Shown piece after piece: positions 9,947-18,104 of a DNA stretch of 64,000 nt. Both the position numbers and the translations under genes were made by a program. The stretch's first letter is position 1, and each line of letters begins with the position of its first letter. The notes under the pieces were generated by a model that saw only the letters and a list, made by a program, of their open reading frames with translations, was not told the origin of the DNA and ran no database searches. This DNA is from JAFDZV01 sp964455525 (lineage in GTDB: Bacteria; Bacteroidota; Ignavibacteria; OLB7), in NCBI GenBank assembly GCA_964455525.1, contig CAYVWR010000001.1, forward strand, positions 992,001-1,056,000. The letters run 5' to 3'.

Positions 9947-10930
9947 ATGGTTACTCCCGGTGCTCGTCACGCGCTTCTGCTTCTGCTACAACTCGCGATC
10001 GCCATCCTGGGCCGCAGCAGCGCCAGCGCACAGACATTCTATGCCACGGTTATTGGCAACCCCGACTTTCTTGTTGGATCGAGCACACTGCACAGCGGGC
10101 TGTATCGGAGCAGCGATGCGGGGCTGACCTGGGAACATCTCGGCCCCCGCAATCTGAAGGCATATGCCATGGATGCGGTGGACTCCAGCCGGGGGCGGAT
10201 ACTTTTTATCGCTGCCGGCAACGGCATCCATAAATCGACCGATTACGGGCGCACCTGGAAGATCATGACCGACTGGCGCATCACCGAGGTGCTCGATGTG
10301 AAGGTGGACCAGCATCACCCCCAGCAGATCCATGCCGCCACGGCGTCCGGCCTCTGGCGCTCCGACGATGGCGGCCAGACATGGCAGAACCCGGATGGCA
10401 TGCTGAAAGAGCGCTACGTCTACAGAATCGACACAATACATGCCGATGGTGAGATGACGGCCTGCGGCGAGGATGCCGTCTATGTCTCGTTCGATCGCGG
10501 CATATCCTGGAGCCTGCAACTGGAGACCAGATCGCCACGCGGCATGTTCACCATTGGGAACTATGGCACGGTGCTGGCCAGCAGCAAAGGCCCCATCTGG
10601 TACCCGAGCAACGAGATATCATCCCCATCCGACCGTCCCGGCGCCTCCTCGCCAGATATGAACGTGTACGATGTCGTCTATCGCAACGACACCATCTTTA
10701 CGGCAACCGACAAGGGCATATGGTTTCTCGGCATCGCAACCCGATCGGTCGCCTGGCGAAAACTCAACTTCGATATCCCCAATTACGCGGCCCATGCAAT
10801 CGCGGCAACGCCCCAGGTGCTGCTGGTTGGCACATTCGGCAACGGAGTGTTCAGACTGGAGAACAATTCCTGGAAACCATCCGGCCTTGATGGTGCACAG
10901 GTATGGAACCTTGTTGTAAAGCAGTGGTAG
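9947..10930 (+). CDS. Secreted BNR/sialidase-like beta-propeller protein
   Basis: ATG 9947 places a clear signal peptide at the N-terminus (LLLLLQLAIAILG, cleavage near SASA/Q); an earlier ATG at 9872 would bury it. The mature part carries repeated BNR/Asp-box motifs: SSDAGLTWE, STDYGRTWK, SDDGGQTWQ and SFDRGISWS, spaced about 40-50 residues apart. This is the pattern of a multi-bladed propeller of the sialidase/VPS10/YCF48 type. No catalytic sialidase residues can be assigned. Unlike the cargo proteins nearby, it has no T9SS sorting domain at its end. The next gene, a lipoprotein, begins 59 bases downstream, so the two are probably one transcript. Function unknown. Confidence 0.75.
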   Translation: MVTPGARHALLLLLQLAIAILGRSSASAQTFYATVIGNPDFLVGSSTLHSGLYRSSDAGLTWEHLGPRNLKAYAMDAVDSSRGRILFIAAGNGIHKSTDYGRTWKIMTDWRITEVLDVKVDQHHPQQIHAATASGLWRSDDGGQTWQNPDGMLKERYVYRIDTIHADGEMTACGEDAVYVSFDRGISWSLQLETRSPRGMFTIGNYGTVLASSKGPIWYPSNEISSPSDRPGASSPDMNVYDVVYRNDTIFTATDKGIWFLGIATRSVAWRKLNFDIPNYAAHAIAATPQVLLVGTFGNGVFRLENNSWKPSGLDGAQVWNLVVKQW

Positions 10931-10989
10931 ACATAACTCCGTATCCCCCGGCATCCCGATCCCACGCCGACCGTAGAACGATCATTTCC

Positions 10990-12789
10990 ATGAAAACATC
11001 ATCGACGCCACAGATAGCCGGAGCACTGCTCCCTCTCCTTTTCATGCTCCCCTGGCTCGGCGGATGCTCCACGCTGGGGACCGGTGGTTCGGCGATCCCC
11101 CTGGACGCAAAAAGGACCGAGGTACTGCGCTCTGTGGCCGCCATCAACGCACGAAGCTTTCCTGTGGTGGCGGCACGGATCACGCTTGGCATCCAAGCCG
11201 ACCTTGCCTGGCAGCAACTCGATTCACTGGTAGGCGAGCCAACCGGCGACATGTTCTGGATGTATCCGGCAACGGCCTTCTATTTCCATTGCAAGAACAA
11301 GCTGGACACTCGCTGGCGCAACCGATTCCGTGAAGCCTGGAAGACCTATACACCCTACCGTGGTGATACCGAGAACCACTTCCTGATGTATTACTCCTCG
11401 ATCCTTCTTGCTGCGCAGGAATGGCCTGATCTTCCAGGGAGCGAATGGTTCAACGGCAAAAGCTCGCGGGAGAATTACGATGAGGCCTATGAGTATCTGA
11501 ACCACTGGATCGAGGAGACGGCGCTCCATGGATGCAGCGAATGGGATTCCCCGCGCTATGCGTACTACTATATCACGCCGCTCCTTACACTGCACGATTT
11601 TACGGCCGATCCGCTCCTGCGCCGCCGTGCCGGGATGATGCTGGAGTATATGCTCGCCGATTTTGCCGCCGAATATCTGAACGGCTCCTACTGTGGCGCG
11701 CACTCCCGCGATGGCGATAACTCCGTAATCAACCCGCGCAACTCCGAGGCATATAGCTACGCCGGATTCTACTTCGAGGAAAAACCCGAGATAATCCTCC
11801 CCGATCTCGCGTTCGCCGCCATGAGCAGCTTTGCAATGCCGGATATCATTCGCGATATCGCACATGACCGGAGCCAGAGCTACGTGCACACCGAGATACA
11901 ACGCTCGCGTGCCAAGATCCGCAACTCAAAGGAGCGATTCACTCCCGTCTACAAATACACCTACATGACCCCCGAGTACTGCCTTGGCTCCATGCAGGGG
12001 GGCTTGCAGCAGCCGATCCAACAGCATACATGGGATGTGACCTTTGCCTCGCCAAAAGCGAACAATACCATATTCGGCCTTCACCCCGAACATTCAGCCA
12101 GCGAGCTGGCAATGTTCTTTCCCGAGGAACCGGAACTGATGGTAGATGGCGTTGCACGTGTCAAGGGAAGTTATACCAGCGAGGATAAATGGGTCGGCGG
12201 CTCCGCATTCGAGCGCGTTTTCCAGCATCGGGGAACGCTTATAGCGCTCTATGATCTTACGCCGAGATCGCAGGTTCGCCACACCGATCTCTTTTTTCCG
12301 AAAACTCTCGACACGCTGGAGCGCGATACCTCCGGCTGGATCTTCTGCCGGATGGGCAATGCGTTTACGGCAGTCTATCCATCGTACCAGAAATATGAGT
12401 GGATAGAAGAGGCGGACAACTGGCGCCTTCGCGCCAAACGCATGCGCACCGGCTATGTGGTGGAATGCAGCGCGGCACACGAGATGAGCTACCAGGAGTT
12501 CAAGGATCGCTGCCGACGCTCTACGCTCCCGGAAGCCCTTATTTCCCGCTCGGAAGGGAATTTCCTGAAGCCGGGAAGCAATATCCACGGCGATCTTCTC
12601 TCGGTGGAATCCAACAGGCACGGCGGAAGCATGCTTCTGGTGAACGGCACCTCGCTCGCTCCAGATACGACGTGGAGGTTCAATGGCCCCCACCTGCGAA
12701 GCCGTGCCGGAAGCGGCGTTATTGAAATGCGTTACGGCGCCCACAGCCGCACGCTTGATTTCACGCAGAACGATATCATCGTGAAATAA
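10990..12789 (+). CDS. Large lipoprotein with a predicted helical-toroid (polysaccharide-lyase-like) fold
   Basis: The start at ATG 10990 gives 599 residues with a lipoprotein signal (LPWLGGC/S, Cys near residue 26), so the protein is lipid-anchored. The first 300 residues are helical and rich in aromatic and acidic positions (ENHFLMYYSSILLAAQEW, DSPRYAYYYITPLLTLHDF), resembling the alpha/alpha-toroid of heparinase/alginate-lyase families. The second half is strand-rich, as in the beta-sandwich of those enzymes. This fold is my inference from sequence texture; I do not recognise a named family or a catalytic set. It follows a secreted propeller gene by 59 bases. The pair could act on an exported glycan at the cell surface. 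Confidence 0.6.
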   Translation: MKTSSTPQIAGALLPLLFMLPWLGGCSTLGTGGSAIPLDAKRTEVLRSVAAINARSFPVVAARITLGIQADLAWQQLDSLVGEPTGDMFWMYPATAFYFHCKNKLDTRWRNRFREAWKTYTPYRGDTENHFLMYYSSILLAAQEWPDLPGSEWFNGKSSRENYDEAYEYLNHWIEETALHGCSEWDSPRYAYYYITPLLTLHDFTADPLLRRRAGMMLEYMLADFAAEYLNGSYCGAHSRDGDNSVINPRNSEAYSYAGFYFEEKPEIILPDLAFAAMSSFAMPDIIRDIAHDRSQSYVHTEIQRSRAKIRNSKERFTPVYKYTYMTPEYCLGSMQGGLQQPIQQHTWDVTFASPKANNTIFGLHPEHSASELAMFFPEEPELMVDGVARVKGSYTSEDKWVGGSAFERVFQHRGTLIALYDLTPRSQVRHTDLFFPKTLDTLERDTSGWIFCRMGNAFTAVYPSYQKYEWIEEADNWRLRAKRMRTGYVVECSAAHEMSYQEFKDRCRRSTLPEALISRSEGNFLKPGSNIHGDLLSVESNRHGGSMLLVNGTSLAPDTTWRFNGPHLRSRAGSGVIEMRYGAHSRTLDFTQNDIIVK

Positions 12790-13599
12790 TGCCTGGCAGA
12801 ACCACGACACAGCACCGAGCGGGCGGCGTTCCCTGCCCGCTCGATGCCCCCTACCCCGGCATACGAGCATCGGCCCAAGCCGAACCGCAGAGAGCGGACG
12901 ATCGCCGTACCACCAAAGGCGCTTCATAGCTATCGCCTGCGATAGCTATCGCACAGCAGAACCCGGTTCAGGCACTTCTGGGCCAGGGGCCGATATATGC
13001 CACAACGACCTACTCAACCGAAAGAGCATCACCAGGGCGCCCGATCGCCATCAGCGATCGGCAACCACCATCACCCCTTGTAGCAGCCGGGGCTATTCGG
13101 ACAGGGACGGATGAGAATTTCCAGCAGCAAGCTCCCCTCTGCCATGATCCTGCCAGTTGTTATCGGGAGGTTATACCGCTGAACCACCAGCGCGAAAATT
13201 TACACGCAGTGTCATACAAGCTGCCACTTAATCAGATTTCACTACCACTTAATCAGTTTCCATTGCGACCGCACCGGAAATACCGCAGCTTGCACCTGCG
13301 AGTCAGATGTATAGTCCGGGATCAACATATTCTACCGATCGCCGAAAAACGTTCCATCTCACACAACCCCTTTTTCAACAGTAGTCCGTATACCTGGTGA
13401 ACAACCGATCGGTTTGTTCCCGGAAATCTCCATGCCGCAGATGAACCAGCAGTAGCAACCATCACCGCTACAACGTCTTATCGCGGCACATCTGCATCAG
13501 CATATAGGAGATCATCTCCCCCGTTCATATCGCAGCATCCGGCATAAAAACGGCGGAGAAGACATATCCACATATCACATAATTCTGGAAGAGAACGCC
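12790..13599. other. Long intergenic region with palindromes and a short tandem repeat
   Basis: These 810 bases hold no convincing gene. A perfect inverted repeat, atagctatcgc/gcgatagctat, lies at 12926-12949, separated by only 2 bases. A second one, ccgatcgc/gcgatcgg, is at 13041-13061. CCACTTAATCAG occurs twice, at 13224-13235 and 13245-13256, giving a 21-base period. The 63-codon frame at 13209-13400 covers this repeat and looks like chance. Confidence 0.5.
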
Positions 13600-15354
13600 A
13601 TGAAATTCAGACTCCTGACAGGCCCGGTGAAATCACTATGCGCCATCGGCATGGGATTATTTCTTTCCACGGCAGCGAGCGTTGCGCAGCAGGACTGGGA
13701 GGCATTCTATGATGCCGGTGGCCCGGCGGCTGCCCGTGGCGGCGTACTTCATTTTGCCGATAACAGTTCCATTGTTGTTGGCGAAGCATATATTCCCCTG
13801 CAAGGCAACACCGATATTTTTATCACCCATCAGGCAAGCATGGAATGCGGCGATTTCGACTGGCTCTACACCTACAATATCGGCGGCAATGATATTGGGC
13901 GTAAAATCCGCAGAACAGCCGATGGAGGATATATCGTTGTTGGCTCCACCGAGAATACCGGCACTGGCTGTACGCCCAATGATATATTCCTGCTGAAAAT
14001 CAACAACGTGGGGATGGTGACCTGGGCAAAAACATATGGTGGCAGCGGTATCGAGGAGGGATATGATGTACAGCAGCTCGCCGACGGAGGATATATCGTT
14101 GCCGGGAGCATCACCTCTGCCGGTGCTGGCTTACGCGATGGATATCTGCTGAGAACAAATGGACTTGGCGTGCCCGTCTGGGGACAAACCTACGGATATA
14201 TCGGCGATGAGCTTTTCCGCACGGTGGAAGTGGCCGCCAACGGCGATCTTATCGTATCAGGGCTGAACTTGAATAATACATCCGGCGGCGCCGACATTCT
14301 CCTTGCGCGTATCAACGCCGCGACCGGGGTGCCGATCTTCTACTACAACTACGGCACGGCCGCCAACGAGATCGCCTGGCGCGCAATCGAGCTTGCCAAC
14401 GGGAACATTGCCATCTGTGGCAACTCCCTCGGTTTCGGCGGCAACTCCGAGGGCATCATCATGCTTACCAACAATGCCGGCGGGTTCATCGACGGCCACT
14501 ATTATGGCGGCAGCACCAATGGCTGGGATGAATTCCTCGACCTCACACAGCTCGCCGGCGGTGATATCATGGTCACAGGTCTCTTCTATGGCGCGGCAGG
14601 CGGATTTGGCAACTACGATGTCTATGTAGGCCGCGTCAACTCGGTAACGCTCGCACCAGTGGCACAGCTTCTGTTCGGCGGTACAGGAAGCGATCAGGGC
14701 TGGGCGATCACAAGGTCCGCCAGCGGAAATCCCAATGGATGGATGGTTGCCGGTGTAAGCCCGGGTTATGCATCGACTCCCGTGGACAGGATGTATATCC
14801 TCAGCCGTCCAAACATGAACCGCCGCAATTGCATGGATGCCGTTCCGACCATCACCCATGGTAAGGCCAACTTTGCGCGCATCGCTCCGATAGTGGTGCG
14901 CACCCCCTATATACCATACTGCATTGTGACCGCAAACCGTAGCAGCTCAGGCGGGTATGTCGCCGGCTGCGGCAATTGCGGTCTATCAAGCCCGGCGGCC
15001 TCGGAGACGGAGACGATCTCCGAATACCGTGGCCCGGCCTTCCAGATGCAGATGGCACCGGCGACCGATTCGGCCAGACTCTCGCTCTCCTCGGTTGAGG
15101 ATGGCACGGGCACCTCGGCAACGCTCTATCCCAACCCGGTCAGGAGCGGTTCCAGCTTCAACCTGAGCCTCCCAGGCGGCCCCGGCAACGTGGAGATCAT
15201 CGTCACCGATATGGCAGGCAAGACCATCTACACCGGAACAGCCAGCACTGCCGAAATCTCGATCGGCACCTACGGATGGGCCAGTGGCGTGTACGCGATC
15301 CGGCTTACCCGCGATGCCAGAACAGCGACCAGGCAGATCCTCGTCACCGACTGA
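13600..15354 (+). CDS. Secreted repeat protein with T9SS C-terminal sorting domain
   Basis: A 584-residue protein with signal peptide (SLCAIGMGLFLSTAASVAQ). The middle repeats a blade-like unit of about 45-50 residues with the pattern 'W.KTYGG...D..Y.V.Q..DGGYIVAG', for example around residues 140-170 and 185-210. This is typical of delta-60/propeller-like repeats in surface proteins. The last 80 residues are a type A T9SS sorting domain: 'LYPNPV' near residue 508, strands ending in 'GVYAIRL', and a short basic end. The protein is therefore expected to be exported through the SprA translocon and attached to or released from the cell surface. Its ligand is unknown. Confidence 0.85.
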   Translation: MKFRLLTGPVKSLCAIGMGLFLSTAASVAQQDWEAFYDAGGPAAARGGVLHFADNSSIVVGEAYIPLQGNTDIFITHQASMECGDFDWLYTYNIGGNDIGRKIRRTADGGYIVVGSTENTGTGCTPNDIFLLKINNVGMVTWAKTYGGSGIEEGYDVQQLADGGYIVAGSITSAGAGLRDGYLLRTNGLGVPVWGQTYGYIGDELFRTVEVAANGDLIVSGLNLNNTSGGADILLARINAATGVPIFYYNYGTAANEIAWRAIELANGNIAICGNSLGFGGNSEGIIMLTNNAGGFIDGHYYGGSTNGWDEFLDLTQLAGGDIMVTGLFYGAAGGFGNYDVYVGRVNSVTLAPVAQLLFGGTGSDQGWAITRSASGNPNGWMVAGVSPGYASTPVDRMYILSRPNMNRRNCMDAVPTITHGKANFARIAPIVVRTPYIPYCIVTANRSSSGGYVAGCGNCGLSSPAASETETISEYRGPAFQMQMAPATDSARLSLSSVEDGTGTSATLYPNPVRSGSSFNLSLPGGPGNVEIIVTDMAGKTIYTGTASTAEISIGTYGWASGVYAIRLTRDARTATRQILVTD

Positions 15355-15870
15355 TCGTTCCCCCCATCGTATGGGCTTCTGGCAATCCGCACAGCCCCTA
15401 TGATTCCCTCTGTAGAAAGCGGCCATCCACACACACTGTGGGTGGCCGCTCTTGTATCCCTTCTGCTGGAGACTGGCCGGGGGGTTCCCCACCTTTCCCC
15501 CATCATAGCAGCAACAGGCACCTCGTCGGTGATCGCCGGGGATCGCTTCGCGTCCTGTTGCAACCGCCAGCATCCCCGATCACGGCAACGTTCACTCCAC
15601 CCTGTGCTGCGCCGCTCCCCTCCGGCGCACGCCGGCGCTGTGCCAGGCCTGTATAATCCCGGCACACGCACTGCGCCGACATGGAACGCCGAGCGAATGC
15701 CTATGCCGGCCGATACGGTTCAAGTATGTGCCACTTCGGCATGAGCCTATCGCCGGGCCGGTTTTGTGATTAACTTATGCGAATGTTTTCATGACAGGCA
15801 TATCGGCTGGCGATGACCGTACGGCCGAACACCTGCCATCAGCTCTTCACAAGGCAACAGAGAAAGATCC
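15355..15870. other. Intergenic region upstream of argS
   Basis: Apart from the hairpin at 15418-15450, the 516 bases show no gene, RNA or repeat that I can support. The argS promoter must be in the right-hand part. Confidence 0.45.
15418..15450 (+). terminator. Hairpin terminator after the 13.6-kb secreted protein
   Basis: agcggccatccac pairs with gtgggtggccgct (13 bp, one G-U) around a 7-base loop, starting 63 bases after the stop codon. It is followed by a moderately T-rich stretch. Confidence 0.65.
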
Positions 15871-17637
15871 GTGCAATCGTTACTCACAACGCTTACCTCG
15901 ATCTTCGAGGAAACCTTCGCTGCGCAGGGGCTTGACCGTGCATTCGGCGAGGTTACCGTTTCCCAGCGTCCCGACCTCGGGCAGTTTCAGTGCAATGGAG
16001 CACTTCCGGCGGCCAAGGCGGCCAAGCAGAACCCACGAGCCATAGCCCAGGCAGTAGTCGATGCCGTGAAGGATCTGCCAATCTTCGCCGATCTTTCGCT
16101 TGCAGGCCCCGGTTTTATCAACATCTCCCTTAGCGATCAATACCTTGGCGAGTGGACAAACCGTGCGGCCTCCGACGAGCGCCTTGGCTGCGCCCTGACA
16201 TCGAAGCCGGACACCGTCCTGCTCGACTTTGGTGGGCCGAACGTCGCCAAGTCGATGCACGTGGGGCACCTGCGCTCCTCCATCATCGGCGACAGTCTGC
16301 AACGCCTGTTCCGCTTTGTCGGCGACAGGGTGACAAGCGATGTGCATCTGGGCGACTGGGGCACACAGATGGGCATGCTCATCACGGAGCTGCGCCGCCG
16401 CCAGCCGGAGCTTCCCTACTTCGATCCGCACATCACCGGCCCGTATCCCGAGGAGCCTCCCATCACGATCAACGATCTGGAGGCGCTATATCCTACGGCT
16501 TCGGCACGCTGCAAGGAAGATCCGGGAGCAATGGAGGAAGCCCGTATCGCCACGGTTGAGCTACAGCAGGGCCGCCCCGGCTATATGGCGCTCTGGCGAC
16601 ACTTCGTCTCCCTGTCGGTCACCGCACTGAAGCGCGATTTTGGCGCGCTCGGCGTACAGTTCGATCTCTGGCTCGGCGAGAGCGACGCCAACCCGCGTAT
16701 ACCGGCCATGATAGAGCGCCTGAAGAATGATGGCTTTGTAGAGACAAGCCAGGGAGCACAGGTGATCTATCTGCCCCCCGGCCCCGGCGAAAAGGAAGTC
16801 CCACCGCTGATCCTGGTGAAGTCCGATGGCGGCGTCATGTATGGCACCACCGATCTTGCGACGATAGAACAGCGTGTAGAGGATTTCAAGGCCGAACGTA
16901 TCATCTATGTGGTGGATGCACGCCAGGGGCTGCACTTTGAGCAGGTGTTCCGTGCCGCACGGCGAACCGGCATTGCTCCATCAGGGGTGGCACTGGAACA
17001 TGCCGCATTCGGCACGATGAACGGCAAGGACGGCAGACCGTTCAAGACCCGCGCCGGTGGCGTGATGAAGCTGGACGATCTGATCCAGATGGCACGGGAA
17101 CAGGCTATGCTGCGCATGCAGGAAGCTGGCATCGGCCAGGAATACAGCCAGGAGGAACGCGAGGAGATAGCACGCACGGTGGGCATTGCGGCGATCAAAT
17201 ACGCTGATCTGATGAACCATCGGGCATCGGACTATATCTTCGAGCTGGAAAAATTCACTCGGTTCGAGGGACGCACAGGCGCATATCTGCTCTATGCCGC
17301 GGTACGCATCAAATCCATTCTTCGGAAGGCCGCCGAGCGCGGGTTCCATCCGGGCGTGATTCTTCCTCCATCGGAACGGGAGCGGGAGCTTATGCTGACC
17401 CTGGCACAATTGCCGGATGCAATTGCCCTTACCTACAATAAACGCGCGCCGAATTATCTGTGCGATTATATCTATACGCTTGCGCAGGCATTCAGCAGAT
17501 TCTATCAGCACTGCCATATTCTCTCCGAAGAGAACGCAGCGGTGCGCAGCTCATGGCTGGCGCTGGCGCGTCTCTGCCTGCAACAATTCGAGCTGGTGCT
17601 GGGATTGCTCGGCATAGATATACCGGAACGGATGTAG
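15871..17637 (+). CDS. argS: Arginyl-tRNA synthetase
   Basis: This 588-residue class I aminoacyl-tRNA synthetase charges tRNA-Arg with arginine. The N-terminal Add-1 domain is present, and the HIGH motif reads HVGH within MHVGHLRSSIIGD near residue 130. The KMSKS loop is replaced by the canonical ArgRS 'MNGKDGRPFKTRAG' form. The C-terminal anticodon-binding DALR domain ends in the typical 'LLGIDIPERM'. GTG is the start. Length and features are those of a housekeeping enzyme. It matters because a second, divergent ArgRS-like gene lies at 60.8-62.6 kb in a putative biosynthetic cluster. Confidence 0.96.
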   Translation: MQSLLTTLTSIFEETFAAQGLDRAFGEVTVSQRPDLGQFQCNGALPAAKAAKQNPRAIAQAVVDAVKDLPIFADLSLAGPGFINISLSDQYLGEWTNRAASDERLGCALTSKPDTVLLDFGGPNVAKSMHVGHLRSSIIGDSLQRLFRFVGDRVTSDVHLGDWGTQMGMLITELRRRQPELPYFDPHITGPYPEEPPITINDLEALYPTASARCKEDPGAMEEARIATVELQQGRPGYMALWRHFVSLSVTALKRDFGALGVQFDLWLGESDANPRIPAMIERLKNDGFVETSQGAQVIYLPPGPGEKEVPPLILVKSDGGVMYGTTDLATIEQRVEDFKAERIIYVVDARQGLHFEQVFRAARRTGIAPSGVALEHAAFGTMNGKDGRPFKTRAGGVMKLDDLIQMAREQAMLRMQEAGIGQEYSQEEREEIARTVGIAAIKYADLMNHRASDYIFELEKFTRFEGRTGAYLLYAAVRIKSILRKAAERGFHPGVILPPSERERELMLTLAQLPDAIALTYNKRAPNYLCDYIYTLAQAFSRFYQHCHILSEENAAVRSSWLALARLCLQQFELVLGLLGIDIPERM

Positions 17638-17681
17638 AAGCCCCCGGCATATGATTGCCATCGTCCGATCGAAATCCGTGC

Positions 17682-17709
17682 GCGAGGCGGCCGGCAGGGG
17701 CCGCCTCGC
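17682..17709 (+). terminator. Hairpin terminator after argS
   Basis: A perfect 11-bp stem, gcgaggcggcc/ggccgcctcgc, with a 6-base loop starts 45 bases after the argS stop codon. The remaining bases to 18104 (about 400) show no gene. Confidence 0.7.
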
Positions 17710-18104
17710 TCTGCATCCTCCCTGATACCGATCATCATATCCTGCTTGCATTTTCACCCCCTATCGTTGTACGATCGCACCAGAACGCCCGGAATTTATC
17801 CATACGCCGCATATATCTGCTGTTCAGGCAGCCCGCTATCAGATCAGTGCTCGCCGTATAATCCACACCAAGGAACTCCACGCTGCCATCGGTTATCTAT
17901 CGGGCCTGCACAGTACGGGATACGTTTTGTGTATCATCCATCCCATTTTTTACAAATAATTCTCACCAGCCGTAACTCTTTCCATCCTTATGGGTTCTGT
18001 ACCAGCACATCGGCTGCGCAGTCGTGTTATCGCAGGATATAGCGGAGTAAATTCATAGAGCCATCTCCGTTTGCACCCTGTACCATTACATTCTGGAGGA
18101 ACCA

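Noticed and set aside
13209..13400. 63-codon open frame with a repeated 'PLNQ' motif
   Set aside because: The repeat comes from the 21-base DNA duplication; there is no ribosome binding site or similarity.
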